A DNA stretch of 64,000 nt from Smallanthus sonchifolius (GCA_023525975.1 CM042028.1:82149501-82213500); one strand, 5' to 3'. Positions 46,975 to 60,452 are shown, counted from the stretch's first letter. Notes: a model not told the origin generated them from the sequence alone. Made by a program: numbers and translations.

Positions 46975-47723
46975 TCCAGAAACAAAGAAAATACACTTTT
47001 AACGTATTAAAACTTACCAACACGCATAAGATCTAGCCGAATCAAATGCGGCTCACCGACATCGTTTTCAAGTCCTAACTAAGATAAATGTGTGTGAGTA
47101 TTTATGGTTGGACTAAAACTTAGATTCTAGTTATTATTTTTTGTTTGAAACTTGTTTGTTTGTTTGTATGCTTCTCCTAGTTGTTAGTGTTTTGTTTTCT
47201 GGTCATTGTTAGTGTTATGTAATATAAAAGTGTATAATTTGAATGTACCATTATTTATATTTATTTCAAACAAATTACAATTATTTGAACAGATTACATC
47301 ACACCCAAAAGATCCAAGGCCCAAAGATATGTTCATGACTCATTGGATCTAAAACTGATCCATTCAACCTTGTTGGTCAACCAATGGTTGAAGAAACATG
47401 TTCATGTCTCCTGTATATTGAAGCAATATATAATTGCCACGTGGAATTCATGTTCAATTATTTTTTTGGTTTTATTTTTGAATTTTATTTTTGAATTTTA
47501 GGATGCTTAGATCATGAGATGATAGTTTGTATTGAAACTTAGTTAACATGTCATCTACTCATCTATACCACACCACCATTATTATAAATCAGGTGGCATT
47601 GTATATGATAGATGGCCACTAAGTGATGGTATGACGGTATGATGGCATGACATGGGGCCTCACTCATTTTCTACCTCAAAAAAAAAAATTATTCATTTTG
47701 TTCATTTTCTGCCTTTTGTTTTA
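46975..47723. other. 3' flank of the small gene
   Basis: AT-rich. The 3'UTR and poly-A site probably lie before about 47260. No other feature. Confidence 0.45.
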
Positions 47724-47731
47724 GTTTTATA

Positions 47732-48173
47732 CAAGCCCGGCCCAAAGGGAGTGGCAAGGTGGGCCACGACTCCACGCCCGGTCTTTCGTGAGGTCCGAAG
47801 TTTTTAAAAATTTTGTATATGTTTTAAATAATATATTTAATTTATACATCAATTTTGTCTACATCAAAGTTTCCTTAGTGCAATTGGAAAAACCATTGCG
47901 AAAAAATGTAAAGGTCACAGATTCAAGTCTTGGCAACACACTATTTATTTTTCATGTGTCCTATTTCTTATTTTCTTTTCTCTTCTTTTTTTTCCCTCTT
48001 TAAAATGTTGTCCCACAAAACCCATAATTGTTTAAACTATTAAACCAAAACCAAAAAAATACACAAAAACATATATATTTAAACCCATTACATTAAAAAA
48101 AATTATTGAGACCCACTTTTTTATTACTTGTCCCGGGCCCAAAACATTTTGAGGATTCTCGGGATCGGCCCTG
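47732..48173. mobile_element. hAT-like element with nested SINE-like sequence
   Basis: Ends CAAGCCCGGCCC and GGGATCGGCCCTG, flanked by GTTTTATA / ATTTTATA (47724-47731, 48174-48181; seven of eight match). At 47865-47945 a tRNA-like CCTTAGTGCAATTGG and GGTCACAGATTCAAGTC lie inside. Confidence 0.65.
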
Positions 48174-48275
48174 ATTTTATAGTTGTCAATCAACCAAATA
48201 CATAGATTTGTGAAATTAATATAAATTTTGGTTAATAGAACCTTGTACATATATTTACATTTAAGATATTATTAA

Positions 48276-49370
48276 GAGTTAATTACCCGGTTAGTCCCTG
48301 TGTTTGTTAAAAGTAACATGTATGGGTACTAAGGGTTTAAAGTTGTAAATATGGGTATTATGATTTCAATTTTATAGCGAGTTAAGGTATTAAGACTACC
48401 ACCACCGGCACCTAAACCCACCACCGTCCACTAGCCACCAGTACCACCTCCTCTAACCACCCCCACCACCGTCCGGTAGCCGCCACCTCCTCTAACCACC
48501 CCCACCACCGTTCGATTAATCGATTATTACAAGAGGAAATTAACCCAGCCCCCTGCAAATCGTATTTCCGGTGGTCCTCCAAATCGTTTTTGACTAAAGT
48601 ACATCCCCAACTTCTCCGATCTGAGAATCAAACATATATAAGAAAACACCAAACAAACCTCCCTGAAATTGTTTCAAATCCAAATTCCAGAAACCAATTT
48701 GGGGTCTTCAAATTTTACAACCACGTCTTCCATCGGTTCCACGTTTTAGGTTTAAAAGAGAGAAATAGGTAGATTGACAAGTTCAGAAACCAACGACCCT
48801 TACTTTCACTATTCGGCTGATTGCATCAATCTCACTTTTTCTTCGAATCTGATCTGGGGTCATCACCGACGGATTGTATTCAAGTCTAATCGGACCTTTC
48901 GGTCGCCGAATACCATGAAACCGATGGATTTTGACACCTCTGATAATAGCCACATCTGATAATTTCAGTAGCAATTTATGGTAATAGCTCCTTGCATGAA
49001 TTTAATATGGAAATCAAATGCAAATAATATAACACCCAGTGTTGGCCGTAAAGCTTTGAGCATGGTGCATTGATAGGTGGCTGGTGGGTGTAGGAAGAAA
49101 AGGTAGGTGAAGCTGAAGGGTTTTTTTTTATTAATTTTAATATTTTTAGGAATCTACATCATTAGTCCCTCAAATTTACAAATACTACAACTTTGTATAA
49201 ATTTTATCACAAGGGTATTTTGGTTATTTTAGCAAAACTTAACAGAAAAACTAATGAAGGTTAGTCTTAATACCTAATATTGTTACAAAATTGAAAGCAT
49301 AATACCCATACTTGTTAGTACTCATACGTGTTACTTTTCACAAATCACAAGGACTATCCATGTAATTAAC
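48276..49370. mobile_element. 1.1-kb foldback element with cargo-like core
   Basis: Left arm GAGTTAATTACCCGGTTAGTCC, right arm the complement of GGACTATCCATGTAATTAAC. AGTAACATGTATGGGTACTA pairs with the region near 49310-49345. The core has CCACCACCGTCC-type repeats (48400-48510) and unique sequence to 49100 with no recognised domain. No clean target duplication was found. Confidence 0.72.
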
Positions 49371-50085
49371 AGTAATATTTAGAGCCAAAATAAATTAAAA
49401 AAAACAGTAAATTATTATAATTCTATGATAAAAGTTGATAATTGTTTTAGATAAAAGAAAAAGAGTAACTTGAACGGTAAAGTGAGACTATGAGAGGGAG
49501 GGAGTAGTTCTTGTTTTTATATATTTCAAGGTTTATAAATCTGTTAATGTTTAAAGTCTTTTTTTTTGTTTTAGTTTTTTAAACCTTTTTTATGTTTCTT
49601 TTGGATTTTATAAACCTTTTAATGTTTTGATTTTTTATAGTTTTTAAACTTGTATAAACCTAATTTTAATGTTTCAACTATTTAAAAATTTGAATGTTTT
49701 TTTTAAGTATAAAAAATTATAAACAAATGAAATAGGTTCGATCAATTAAATTTAGACAGTCAAGTATAAAACTATATATAAATAGGGCAAATGATAACCC
49801 ATTAAGCTCTATATATAGATTTATATGAATTACTTATGATATTATTAAAAATGGACTAAAAACTTCAATTGAATTGACGGAAGAAAAATGATGGTAAACT
49901 TTGAAAGTAGGAGAAGGGGGACCCTATTTGTGTAAACTATAAATCCTATGCAACAATCCTAATCTTTTCTCTATTTGTCAATATTCCAGCAAACATCATA
50001 AATGGCTATTATGAAAACAATTATTGAAATTTAGAACTCTAATTATACATGTTTTTTTTTCAATTATATCTGAAAATACATATCC
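49371..50085. other. AT-rich intergenic DNA
   Basis: Short words TTTTAATGTTT and TTATAAACC recur at 49530-49690. No gene. Confidence 0.4.
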
Positions 50086-50330
50086 TTTTTTTTAACGGCC
50101 AACGCACACTATAAGTCCGGCCACCCGGTTAACTCATTGGCAAAAGGCCACCCATGCCCGTGAACGCAGACAACGCTGATGACCTGGCCCGCCCACCATT
50201 CCAAAGGAAACCCACCAACCGAAGGCCCACTGTGAAAAAACCTCTGACCCACCTGAGCATATTGCACCAAGTGAGTCTCAAACTCTTGACCTCCACATTA
50301 AAAAGCCATGAGAGTGACTTCACTCAAACC
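50086..50330 (-). mobile_element. SINE-like element, minus strand
   Basis: T-tract and AACGGCCAACG tail at the left. At the right the minus strand has GGAGGTCAAGAGTTTGAGACTC (box B-like) and ACTTGGTGCAATATG. No target duplication found. Confidence 0.5.
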
Positions 50331-50562
50331 AATTAATGGGACTCATTGTATAAACAATTACTAGACAAATCGACCAATAGTCTTAATCGGTTTAATCATC
50401 TTACATCGATTTTAAATTTCAACCTATGAATCTAGGATTTTTGTCGGCTTGTCGCGTTTATATATCAACTTATGATAATTTCAATATATATGACTTAAGC
50501 TTGAAGTATAATTAAAAGTGAAAATCAACCTATATGGTCACTTTGACTAAATAAATTACTTT

Positions 50563-50730
50563 TTTTTAACGCTAACACCTAGATATTATAGAATAATTAG
50601 GTTTCTTTGGGACAACACCTAGAACATCCAGGGCAGCCCACCCAGGAGAAACCCCCAACTGGGGAAACCCCCTGACCTGGCCACAAACCGGCAACCTACC
50701 ATTTGGAAGTCACCGAGGTACCGCCAGAAA
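50563..50730 (-). mobile_element. tRNA-derived SINE (family A), 5'-truncated
   Basis: The body (GACAACACCTAGAACATCCA, CCTGACCTGGCCACA) matches the SINE at 41322-41537. 14-bp target duplication TAAATAAATTACTT (50549-50562, 50731-50744). The tRNA head is short, so it is probably truncated. Confidence 0.85.
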
Positions 50731-50744
50731 TAAATAAATTACTT

Positions 50745-51423
50745 AAATGACCTTTTAACTATTTTTTACATGCAATTTTATAAAAAAATTGTCCAATCAG
50801 AATTTGATCGATTGTGGAACTTTTGAAGGGGTTCTGTATGTGTGTCTCTACAAAAGAAACCACTAGTGAAATCACCACCTATGTCATTATAAGAAAAATG
50901 ACTGTACCAACAGTCGGATGCCAAGGTTTGACAAATCTAGTACTCACTAGGCCAAGGACAAGTACGGCCAAGGACAAGTACGTTGGCTTAACTTTTAGTG
51001 AAAGTTAACTGGATTATCAATGACATGAAACAAATAAAAAGACTATCACTAATATTTTAAACCAATTAGATGTAAATTTTTTAAACCAGTGAACGTTGTC
51101 GCGTTGCGGCGATAATATTGACGTGCTTAAGTATGTAAAGAGAAGCGTATAAAGTTGGGGCGGCTCGGTTTTGAATATCGAAATGTAAATAAATAAAGCA
51201 CGTCGTAACGATATATTCGGGCGACACAGTTTTGAATTAAATTATATCGAAACGTGGGTACATTTTCGGAATTAAAAAAAATTACGTTCTTGTGGGAAAA
51301 AAAAATATATATTACATTTGACCAAGGTCATTTTTGAGAAAAAATTTATATCAAAATGTAAATAAGAACGAAAAGCTAATCATAGGTTCCTCTCTCCATC
51401 GGAACATAAGGCCGTCATTACTA
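50745..51423. other. intergenic DNA with a possible Helitron end
   Basis: ACCAGTGAACGTTGTCGCGTTGCGGCG at about 51085-51112 reads on the minus strand as a GC hairpin followed by CTGG, consistent with a variant CTRR Helitron end. The flank to 51360 carries TATATCGAAACGTGGGT words like those near 31880. No gene. Confidence 0.4.
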
Positions 51424-51428
51424 AACTT

Positions 51429-51726
51429 TGTTAGAAACAAAGCGGCGCAGCAGAACTAACACACACACGCATAAACGATTATAAAACAGAAAATAAACGT
51501 CACAAGAATTTTACGTGGTTCGGTCCCAGTGGGGGACCTACGTCCACGGGCTGCAACTACGTTTATCTCATTAATTTTGTGCAAAGATTACAACTACAAC
51601 ATAGGGTATATTTATAGATCAAAACTAGGGTTCCTAACTTGTTCTCCAAGTTAGGCCCAAATAAGAAAGATAGGCCCCTTAGGGTCGGCTGCCTAATCCC
51701 CTTTATTCGAGACTCCAACCCTAACA
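51429..51726 (-). repeat. outer-element LTR (3')
   Basis: TGTTAGAAACAAAGCGGC ... CCAACCCTAACA. Pairs with 62616-62912. Confidence 0.9.
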
Positions 51727-53601
51727 ATCTCCCACTTGGAGGCTCAAGCAATCCTCAATCCTCCATCCAAGCTAACCCTGTAATCAATAATTCCAGTAAT
51801 CTTCAAAACAGAAATCCTCCAAGCCTCCAGTTCCATGAATAAGCTAAAACTTAAATGTCATAAGTTCTCAAGCCTCCAGCTCCCAAAAACAAGGTAAGAT
51901 TTCAAATCAGAAGTCCTCCAAGCCTTCAATTCCCATAAATAAGCTAAGACTTCAATCTAATCCTCCTAGTTGCAGCAACTCTTTTCTTAATTACTAGAAG
52001 AGCTAGTTGAAGCTCCCTCGAGCTCTAACCCAACATTCATCACTGACCCAGCCAAGGCAAAACCCGCCATTGACTCATCCTCAATCTCAACCGGCTCCCA
52101 CTGGTACAAACTACCGGCTCCAGAGACTTCCAGAGGAAACACCACTCTCCAAAACCTGCAAGAACCCAGGAGAAATTTTCCATTCGGAAATCCGGGCTTC
52201 AAAACCCTACGGTATTTTGAACTGTACCCAGAACACGCCCCATGTTCCCACTGTTCTCATAACCCCTAACCTGGTTTAAACCTCCGAATGCACTCAGCTG
52301 ACATCCACGTGGATCCAGGATTCACTCTTGCAAAATGAATCCACTTAGCTCTAGCCGATGCAGCGAGCCAAGACTTTAATACTCGGAAGTTGGTTCCCTT
52401 CTTCCAGCGATACGTAAACCTGTACCTTCCCAAAGTCTTCAGTTGGATTCACCAATACTTCACTACAGTGGGTAACATGAAATGAAGTATACCAGAATCT
52501 CGAACCCAAGAGTCTTCACTGAGTCCCAATGCATCAACCCACACACATTCTCAGAAGCAAAATTTACCATCTTTGACATCGACTCTGAAGAATGTCCCAC
52601 ACCTCCATGCAGCTCCACCAAGTCAACTATGCTCAGCTCCCACTGTCCCTGTTATCCCAACCCATGCCAAATGTCGTACCACAGATCACCACCGAACAAG
52701 AAACAACTTCACAGTTCTAGACCAACTAACCCGCAAACGGTTATAACAGCAGCAGAGCTTTCATGAAAGCAAACGGTACCAAGGATTTCGTGATCGTACA
52801 CCCGATCATCTAACCCTAACCGAAAAAATCTTTCAACCGAGCAAATATCTCCTAACTTCCCTTTTTTCACTTATGTCGTCACCAGCACACCAGAACCGGA
52901 ATACTTAAAACCCAAAGCATTCCAAACCTGTTGGGTCCATTTTCATCGGTTTTATCCCGCAGTACCACAACCAAGTTCTTTTGACAAAACCAACCAATCG
53001 AAATCCAAACCGCCAAACCTTCGATTACACTCATCCCGTCTTCAGCTATAAATAGAAAACAGGAAACAAATCGAAACAGTGAAACAAAAACAGTAATGGC
53101 ACGGGCCTGAACTTGACGGATGTTCTACCGAACATTGTCAAATGACCGATTTGCTCATGCAATAAACCTTGCAGACAAATCTAAACCCGATACCGAATTT
53201 CACATAACCCGGTTCCCCAATTTATGGTTGATAATAAACAGTCAAAAAACCCGAACTGAAACAAAAACTTTAACCTTTTACCCGGCGAATCCAAGATTTT
53301 AAACCAAAAACTCTAATCAGCCGCTTCTAGAGTTTCAATCCGGTACTCAATCAGACCTTTTTATACCCGCGATACCAGAAAACCCGAGACTCCCAACCCG
53401 GCACTTCACCTGCAAACCCGAGTGAAACCATCAACTCCAAGAGATCCAAAATAGGAACTCTAATTGCAAAATCACTCAAAAAACTGCTCCGAAACAGCCC
53501 TGTTTTCTTCCGAAACAACCCGGTTTTCTTTCTCATTTTGCGCAATCTAGGGTTTGAAAAAACCCTAATTCCGGCGGCACAAAAACAAGAAACCATGCTG
53601 C
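51727..53601 (-). other. coding-less interior of the outer element
   Basis: Moderately GC, rich in CC/AAC words on the plus strand. Short frames (plus 52007-52279, 52482-52766, minus 51987-52202) show no retroelement domain. Minus 53351-53596 carries a KKTGLFR duplication, a 24-bp tandem repeat. Function unknown; possibly captured sequence. Confidence 0.5.
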
Positions 53602-54662
53602 GAATCTGTAACGAACCAAAATCCGGGTCTCGTTATAAATAATTAATATTTCTAAATAAATATTATGTTGAAAATAATATTTTGAAATAAATTGAAACAA
53701 GCGGGTTTCAAGTTGGTAACGGGAGTTACACTAGTTTTTAACTAGTTATGGAAGGATATGGGTGAATTGGAAGTGGAAGGACTAATGTTGTAATTATGCA
53801 AATCTGCCATATTTGACTCCTTAGAGTCAAAATTAGGCTCATTTGGCAAATTGGGTCGTTCATCTCAAGAGAGCTAAAAGGAGAAAACGAGTTTGAAGCC
53901 AATTTCGTGCATTTGAGCTTGATTTGAGAAGGTTTTGGCTTACTCATCACCTTCCTAACATCAAGTAAGTGCTAATCTTCCTCTTTGATTCACCAATGTT
54001 GTGTTCTTGGTGGGTTTTGGGTGAAACCCGAAATTTATGTTGCATGTGGTAAAATGGTGTTAGATTATTGATAATCTAGCTAAACTAAAGGTGTAGGAAG
54101 GTGAATAACACCATGGAACCCTTTGATTTTGATTTTTGAAAGTTAGGGTTCATATGGAAGATATTGGGGGTTTTGGGGTTTTGATGAAAAATTTATAAAT
54201 TGATAATGATTAAGTGTTATAGAGGTGTTAGACACTTAAACAAACCCCAAATGAACTTAAAGAAACTAGTTTGATGAAAAATTAGTGTCAAGGTATTGGA
54301 AAGAGAATTCAAGTGGTTGAGTTCTTGATTAAAGGGGGTGTTTGGTTATGGGGATAACCCAAACGGGTCAATTTGGGTTGAATTGTGGGAATTGGGTTGT
54401 AAGCTCAATTAAATTGTAAAATGGAGAAATGAATGGATTACTAAACTAGATGAATGTGATTAGGTAATCTAATTGCAAAGCTTGAAAGCGGTGCGGGGTC
54501 TTCTAACCCGAAAGGTAAGTGCCTATGCACTTACTTAGTATTGATGATAAATGGTGAATTTTGTGGATTATGTGTTATGTGATTTTGTGCATACTTGTGA
54601 TATGATAAATTGTGAATGATTTAGTATGTACAAGGAATGAATGTAGTTATGGTGATAATCTA

Positions 54663-54870
54663 TAATGGAAATGGATCATGTGTTGACCATAAACGAAACG
54701 GAGTTATGGCCTTGTGCCATAATGGAAATGGATCATGTGTTGATCATAAACGAAACGGAGTTATGGCCTAGTGCCATAATGGAAATGGATCATGTGTTGA
54801 TCATAAATGAAACGGAGTTATGGTCTTTGTGCCATAATGGAAATGGATTATGTGTTGATCATAATTGAAA
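54663..54870 (+). repeat. 57-bp minisatellite in the LTR, four units (also 61509-61716)
   Basis: Units contain AATGGAAATGGATCATGTGT and AACGGAGTTATGGYC. A looser form (TTATGGTACTTAGACCATAA type) is present in the solo LTR at 24840-24960. Confidence 0.85.
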
Positions 54871-55289
54871 CTTGCAGTAAGGGTGCAAGAATATATAGCC
54901 TAAATGATAATTTGGGTGGAAACGGGTCAAATGGGTGAATGGGTGAAACAAGTAGGAATTTACTTGTTTGTTATGAATTTATCTTCATTACTAATGGTGT
55001 TATATGTGGTGAATGTAGGAAAAACTCCGAAGTAGTCAAAGTCAAGTCCAAGGCGTTGGCGGATTCTCGTATGCAAAATTTATGTTTTTGATGAATTAGT
55101 AGAATTCCCCTTTTTGCTTGTAAATTGATAAACAAAACTTGTTTTTGGTGTGTGACCATGTTGATAAAGGTTTTGTGTCAATTTTTATGTTGTGGGAAAG
55201 TTGTTGTTAAGTGATATTGGTAAAAGATGGAAATTTTGGCTAAGTAGAAAAGCTGCTGAGAAAACTGAAACTTTCTGGAAATCTGGTCC

Positions 55290-55425
55290 CTCGCGGTACG
55301 CGAAGAACCTGAGAGGTTTCTCTCGCGGTACGCGAGAGACAAGTCTCTCGGATTGCTTTCCTGACGCCCCCTCGCGGTACGCGAGAGTTGTGGGTCTGGT
55401 CCCTCGCGGTACGCGAGGACGTAAA
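55290..55425 (+). repeat. four CpG-rich hairpins in the LTR (also 62136-62271)
   Basis: CTCGCGGTACGCGAG-type dyads occur four times, with 5-7-bp stems around a 3-nt loop. The solo LTR (24270-24400) also has four, as TCGCGNCACGCGA on the minus strand. Confidence 0.85.
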
Positions 55426-55501
55426 AAAAAAAAAAAAAAAAAAAAAATATCCTGGGTTTTTACTTATGCTTCCGCGTGTTTAAGAATGGTGTGTTATAAA
55501 T

Positions 55502-55513
55502 TGGTATCAGAGC
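55502..55513 (+). other. chromovirus primer-binding site
   Basis: TGGTATCAGAGC, complementary to the 3' end of initiator tRNA-Met, three bases after the LTR. Confidence 0.92.
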
Positions 55514-56009
55514 AATGGTTTGAGGGAATTAGTGCGCAAGGCACTAAACTCAAACCGGATGCTCTTGATATGGGGAATTGATACGAGAATCCATGAAGGA
55601 CTTGACTAAGACTCGGAGCTTCCGGAAATGAAAGGTTAGTAATGATTGGATAAAAGAGATACGTAGATATGCTATAATCGCATGATTAAATGATAAAGTG
55701 TTATGTGTGCCGAAACTTGTCTTGTAAGTTGTTATATGAATATGATAATTGTACTTGGGCATAACGTATTATTAAACATGTCTGGCCAATATGATTAATA
55801 AGACGAGATGTGCAAGAGCTTTTATGATAACCATATGACAATGAACATTTGCAAGGATTAGGTGAAGGTGATCGTATATGTATGTATATAAGTAGGTAAA
55901 TATATATATATACCTAATTCATATAAGTGCATAAGTGTGACGGATACCCTAGGTGATTTGAAAGTGTAGGAATGTTAAGGTGTTTTTGGTTCTATTTCTC
56001 AGTTAAGAG

Positions 56010-59000
56010 ATGACGGACGAGGGTGACCACCACGAAAATGTTGATGTGAACGAAGAACCGTTGGATACAAGAATCCAAAATATGATAAAAGAAGAAGTGG
56101 CCAAGGCGTTTGAGCAAGCCACGAATCTCTTGATGGAGGAAATGAGGGGGACTATCAAGCTCTCTCTTGAAGAGGTCATGAAGGGAAAAGAAAAGGAACC
56201 TCGAGGTTGTACTCTCAAGGATTTCATGGTAATTAAACCAAAGGAATACGACGGTCAGGTGGACCCGATACTTAGCCACCGGTGGGTGGTGGATATGGAG
56301 TCGAACTTCGAAACGACTAAATGTAAACCCGAGGACAGGGTAATGTTTAGTGTGCCTCTGTTGACTGGGAGGGCAAAGGAATGGTTGTTGAATCTCCGTA
56401 GGGAGAGAGGTGTTTCTGGGGTGACCTCCATGTCTTGGGAGGAATTTAAGGCGGCTTTTCTGAAATACCACTGCCCACAAGCCGCGGTGGACAGGATGAC
56501 TGAGGAGTTTCTCCTCATGAGACAGACGACTGAGTCAATTGACGAATTGGCTGGGGCCTTCTTTGATCGGGCTAAGTTTTGTCCGGATGTGGTATCTACC
56601 GAAAAGGCCAAGATTGATAGATTCTATGCTATGCTAACAGTAGAATTCAGAGATAGCATATCTCCATCCTCATTTACCACGCTTGTTGATTTAATAAACA
56701 GGTGTCGGGAAAGGGAGGTGGAGTTAAAGAGGCAAGAGGCTAGGGGTGAGAAGAGAAAAAGGGAAATTGTGGATCAGGTAATGAAGAAGATCAAGGGCGG
56801 GAGCCCTAGTAAGAAGCCGTTTATTAAATCCTCTTCACAAGGTTGTAAGTTATGTGGAAAAGTGCATTATGGGGAATGTAGGAAGGGTTCTTCAAGTTGC
56901 TATAAATGCGGAAAGCCGGGGCATTTGGCTAATCAATGTCCAAGCCAAGTCCGTATATGCTACAACTGTTACAAGCCCGGGCACAATAGAGCGGATTGTC
57001 CCGAGTTAAAGCAAGGTGGAAGCGGAGCGAGTGTTGAGATGCCAAAGCCTAAGGGTAGAGCCTTCCACATTTCGGCGGAAGAGGCGAAGACTGACCCAGA
57101 GATGGTGACAGGTACATTCAAGATTAACTCTTTACCTGCACTAGTTCTTTTTGATTCGGGGGCTAGTCGTTCGTTTGTGTCTCTGAAATTTGTTAAGCAC
57201 TTTTCTTTTCATAGTAGCAAGTTAGATGAGCCCTTAGAAATCGAGGCGGCTAATAACAAGAGCTTCCTAGTGTTTGACATTTTTAAGAATTGTAAGCTAC
57301 GAGCGGGGGGTGAGACGTTTCTTATAGACTTGATTCCTATGACCATGGGAGACTTTGATGTTATTGTGGGAATGGATTGGTTGTCAAAGAATAAGGCGAG
57401 TATTTTATGTGGACCGAAGGCGATCCAACTTGATTCCCCGTCGGGAGAGTCCATCTACATTGAAGGTGATAAGAAAGGTAAGGTGAGGTTGTGCTCCTTT
57501 GTGAAGGCAACCAAGTACATGGCGCGTGGCTGCAAGGCGTTCATGGCATGTGTTACGGATGTGGATGGAAAGGTAAAAGAGATTCACGATGTGCCGGTCG
57601 TGAATCAGTTTGCGGATGTGTTTCCTGACGAGTTACCGGGGGTTCCGCCGGATAGGGAGATAGAGTTTGGGATCGACTTGATGCCGGGTGCTAAACCGGT
57701 AGCCAAAGCGCCTTATAGATTAGCACCGCCAGAAATGAAAGAGCTTATGGAGCAATTGCAAGAACTTCTTGATAAAGGTTTCATACGCCCAAGTGTCTCA
57801 CCTTGGGGTGCGCCCGTTCTCTTTGTTAAAAAGAAGGATGGGAGCATGAGGATGTGTATGGATTATCGGGAGTTGAATAAGTTGACTGTGAAGAATAGGT
57901 ACCCTTTACCTCGGATTGACGACCTTTTTGATCAATTGCAAGGGGCGTCGTGGTTCTCTAAGGTTGATTTGAAATCCGGGTACCATCAGCTGAAGGTGAA
58001 AGAAGATGACATTCCTAAAACCGCTTTTCGCACTCGTTACGGTCACTATGAATTTACAGTTATGCCTTTCGGTTTAACCAACGCACCCGCGGTTTTCATG
58101 GATCTTATGAACCGGGTGTGTAGACCGTTCCTCGACCGCTCGGTCATTGTTTTCATTGACGATCTTCTCATCTTTTCAAGGAGCGAAGGTGATCACGCTT
58201 GCCATTTGCGTGAAATTCTCGAAGTCTTGCAAAAGGAGAAACTTTATGCTAAATTCTCCAAGTGTGCCTTTTGGTTACGCGAAATTCAATTCTTGGGTCA
58301 TGTGATTAATGATAAAGGGATTACTGTCGACCCATCCAAGATAGAGGCGGTTAAGAATTGGTCTCCACCGAAGACGCCTTCGGAGATTAGAAGTTTCTTG
58401 GGGTTGGCGGGTTATTACCGGCGGTTTATCGAAAACTTCTCTCGGATTGCCTTACCGATGACGAAGTTGACCCGTAAAGAGACTAAGTTTGTTTGGGGTT
58501 CCGAGCAAGAATCTGCCTTTCAACTCTTGAAAGAAAAGTTGACTAAGGCGCCTGTTTTATCCTTGCCAGACGGGACCGATGATTTTGTTGTGTATTCGGA
58601 TGCCTCGCATTCGGGGTTGGGTTGTGTTTTGATGCAAAGGGGGAAGGTGATTGCCTACGCATCTAGGCAATTAAAGACTCATGAAGTGAACTACCCTACT
58701 CACGATTTGGAGCTAGCGGCCGTGATTTCCGCACTCAAAATTTGGAGGCATTATTTGTATGGGGCTAAGTGTACGATTTACACGGATCACAAAAGTCTCA
58801 AGTACTTCTTTGACCAAAAGGACCTCAACATGAGGCAAAGGCGGTGGCTTGAACTGGTCAAGGATTACGATTGTGAAATACTTTATCATCCGGGAAAAGC
58901 GAATGTTGTGGCGGATGCACTTAGCCGGAAGTCGAGTCATGCACCTTTGAAGGTGAAGTCATTTAAGATGACAATTTCATCATCCCTAATTGATGAAATC

Positions 59001-60410
59001 CGGGAGGCTCAATTGTTAGCCTTCGGGGGTGACTTAAAGAAAGAGCGGATGGTTGCTTACGTTGATAAGCTTGGGGAAAACAGCACGGGTTTGAAGACGT
59101 GCTTTGATAGAATTTGGATTCCTAGGTTGTCAAGTGTTTTGACAACTATTCTTGATGAGGCGCACAAATCCAAATATTCTATCCATCCGGGGGCCACAAA
59201 AATGTTTTATGATTTGAGGAGTCATTTTTGGTGGCCGGGAATGAGGCGTGATATTGTTAAGTATGTGGAGAGGTGTCTCACATGCTTAAGGGTAAAGGCA
59301 GAACACCAAAAGCCGTATGGAAAGCTGCAATCGCTTGAAATACCGCTTTGGAAGTGGGAAAATGTTACCATGGATTTGATCACCAAACTACCAAAGACGC
59401 GAAAGGGTTATGATGCAATTTGGGTAGTTGTGGATCGGTTGACAAAGAGTGCGCATTTCCTTCCTATAAAGGAAACGTACTCATCGGATAGATTGGCGGA
59501 TTTATATGTGCAAGAAATTGTGTCACGCCATGGGGTGCCGGTGTCGATTATATCGGACCGGGATACGAGATTCACTTCTCGTTTTTGGAAGAAATTCCAT
59601 GAGGACATGGGTACGAGGTTGAACCTTAGCACCGCTTATCATCCACAAACGGATGGGCAAAGCGAGCGTACGATTCAAACGCTCGAGGATATGTTACGTG
59701 CGTGTGCTTTGGATTTTGGGGGTAGTTGGGATGACCATTTACCGTTGGCGGAATTTGCATACAACAATAGCTACCATTCTAGCATTGGTATGCCGCCTTT
59801 TGAGGCATTGTATGGGAGGAAATGTAGGACACCCGTGTGTTGGGGTGAAATCGGTCAACGGGAACTTGGTAGTAAGGATGTGGTTGATGTAACGAATGTT
59901 AGTATTGACCAAATTAAGGCTCGCTTAAAGGCAGCGCAAGATCGCCAGAAGTCCTATGCGGATAATAGGAGACGGGCGATTGAGTTTCAAGTGGGGGACT
60001 TTGTGCTTTTAAAGGTCTCTCCTTGGAAGGGGGTCATACGGTTTAGGAAACGGGGGAAGTTAAGCCCACGTTTCATTGGGCCGTTTAAGGTTGTTGCTAG
60101 AGTGGGTGCGGTAGCTTACCGTTTGGAGCTACCGGAGGAACTAAGTAGACTTCATAATACGTTTCATGTGTCCCATTTACGCAAGTGTTTAGCGGATGAG
60201 TCTACTTTTGTTCCATTGGATGATATTGAGGTGGATGAAAAGTTAAATTATGTTGAGGAACCAGTGGCAATCTTGGATAGGAAAGTGAAACAGTTACGCA
60301 ATAAAGAGATTAGCCAAGTATTGGTTCGATGGAAGCATAGAAAGGGGGCGGAAATGACTTGGGAAACCGAGGAAGAGATGCTTAAATACTATCCGAACCT
60401 TTTTATGTGA
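56010..60410 (+). CDS. chromovirus gag-pol polyprotein, intact, 1466 aa
   Basis: A single open frame from ATG 56010 to TGA 60410. Gag (about residues 70-240) is followed by zinc knuckles [14 protein letters not shown] and [14 protein letters not shown] (about 297-330). Aspartic protease: [10 protein letters not shown] near 383. Reverse transcriptase: [11 protein letters not shown] near 569 to the catalytic FIDDLLIF near 715. RNase [12 protein letters not shown] near 860. Integrase: HHCC region near 1059-1095, D-D-E core with [22 protein letters not shown] and [12 protein letters not shown] between 1120 and 1230. C-terminal chromodomain about 1413-1465 ([14 protein letters not shown]). The order PR-RT-RH-IN is Ty3/Gypsy. 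The polyprotein would assemble particles, copy RNA to DNA and direct integration, the chromodomain steering toward histone marks. All key residues I can check are present, so it may be autonomous. Confidence 0.96.
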   Translation: MTDEGDHHENVDVNEEPLDTRIQNMIKEEVAKAFEQATNLLMEEMRGTIKLSLEEVMKGKEKEPRGCTLKDFMVIKPKEYDGQVDPILSHRWVVDMESNFETTKCKPEDRVMFSVPLLTGRAKEWLLNLRRERGVSGVTSMSWEEFKAAFLKYHCPQAAVDRMTEEFLLMRQTTESIDELAGAFFDRAKFCPDVVSTEKAKIDRFYAMLTVEFRDSISPSSFTTLVDLINRCREREVELKRQEARGEKRKREIVDQVMKKIKGGSPSKKPFIKSSSQGCKLCGKVHYGECRKGSSSCYKCGKPGHLANQCPSQVRICYNCYKPGHNRADCPELKQGGSGASVEMPKPKGRAFHISAEEAKTDPEMVTGTFKINSLPALVLFDSGASRSFVSLKFVKHFSFHSSKLDEPLEIEAANNKSFLVFDIFKNCKLRAGGETFLIDLIPMTMGDFDVIVGMDWLSKNKASILCGPKAIQLDSPSGESIYIEGDKKGKVRLCSFVKATKYMARGCKAFMACVTDVDGKVKEIHDVPVVNQFADVFPDELPGVPPDREIEFGIDLMPGAKPVAKAPYRLAPPEMKELMEQLQELLDKGFIRPSVSPWGAPVLFVKKKDGSMRMCMDYRELNKLTVKNRYPLPRIDDLFDQLQGASWFSKVDLKSGYHQLKVKEDDIPKTAFRTRYGHYEFTVMPFGLTNAPAVFMDLMNRVCRPFLDRSVIVFIDDLLIFSRSEGDHACHLREILEVLQKEKLYAKFSKCAFWLREIQFLGHVINDKGITVDPSKIEAVKNWSPPKTPSEIRSFLGLAGYYRRFIENFSRIALPMTKLTRKETKFVWGSEQESAFQLLKEKLTKAPVLSLPDGTDDFVVYSDASHSGLGCVLMQRGKVIAYASRQLKTHEVNYPTHDLELAAVISALKIWRHYLYGAKCTIYTDHKSLKYFFDQKDLNMRQRRWLELVKDYDCEILYHPGKANVVADALSRKSSHAPLKVKSFKMTISSSLIDEIREAQLLAFGGDLKKERMVAYVDKLGENSTGLKTCFDRIWIPRLSSVLTTILDEAHKSKYSIHPGATKMFYDLRSHFWWPGMRRDIVKYVERCLTCLRVKAEHQKPYGKLQSLEIPLWKWENVTMDLITKLPKTRKGYDAIWVVVDRLTKSAHFLPIKETYSSDRLADLYVQEIVSRHGVPVSIISDRDTRFTSRFWKKFHEDMGTRLNLSTAYHPQTDGQSERTIQTLEDMLRACALDFGGSWDDHLPLAEFAYNNSYHSSIGMPPFEALYGRKCRTPVCWGEIGQRELGSKDVVDVTNVSIDQIKARLKAAQDRQKSYADNRRRAIEFQVGDFVLLKVSPWKGVIRFRKRGKLSPRFIGPFKVVARVGAVAYRLELPEELSRLHNTFHVSHLRKCLADESTFVPLDDIEVDEKLNYVEEPVAILDRKVKQLRNKEISQVLVRWKHRKGAEMTWETEEEMLKYYPNLFM

Positions 60411-60437
60411 AGTCGGGTTTCGGGGGCGAAACCCAAA

Positions 60438-60450
60438 TAAGGGGAGGAGA
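60438..60450 (+). other. chromovirus polypurine tract
   Basis: ATAAGGGGAGGAGA directly before TTTGTAACG of the 3' LTR. Confidence 0.85.
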
Positions 60451-60452
60451 TT

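Larger units (their letters stand above)
53607..55498 (+). repeat. chromovirus 5' LTR
   Basis: TGTAACGAACC ... GGTGTGTTATA, 1892 bp. Includes a 57-bp minisatellite (54663-54870) and four CpG-rich hairpins (55290-55425) before a long A tract. Confidence 0.95.

Noticed and set aside
55192..55581. 129-codon ORF in the chromovirus 5' LTR
   Set aside because: Runs through the hairpins and poly-A tract (poly-Lys) and is repeated, shortened, in the 3' LTR; not a protein-coding gene.
55992..57587. Minus-strand ORFs under gag-pol
   Set aside because: Shadows of the strongly supported plus-strand polyprotein.
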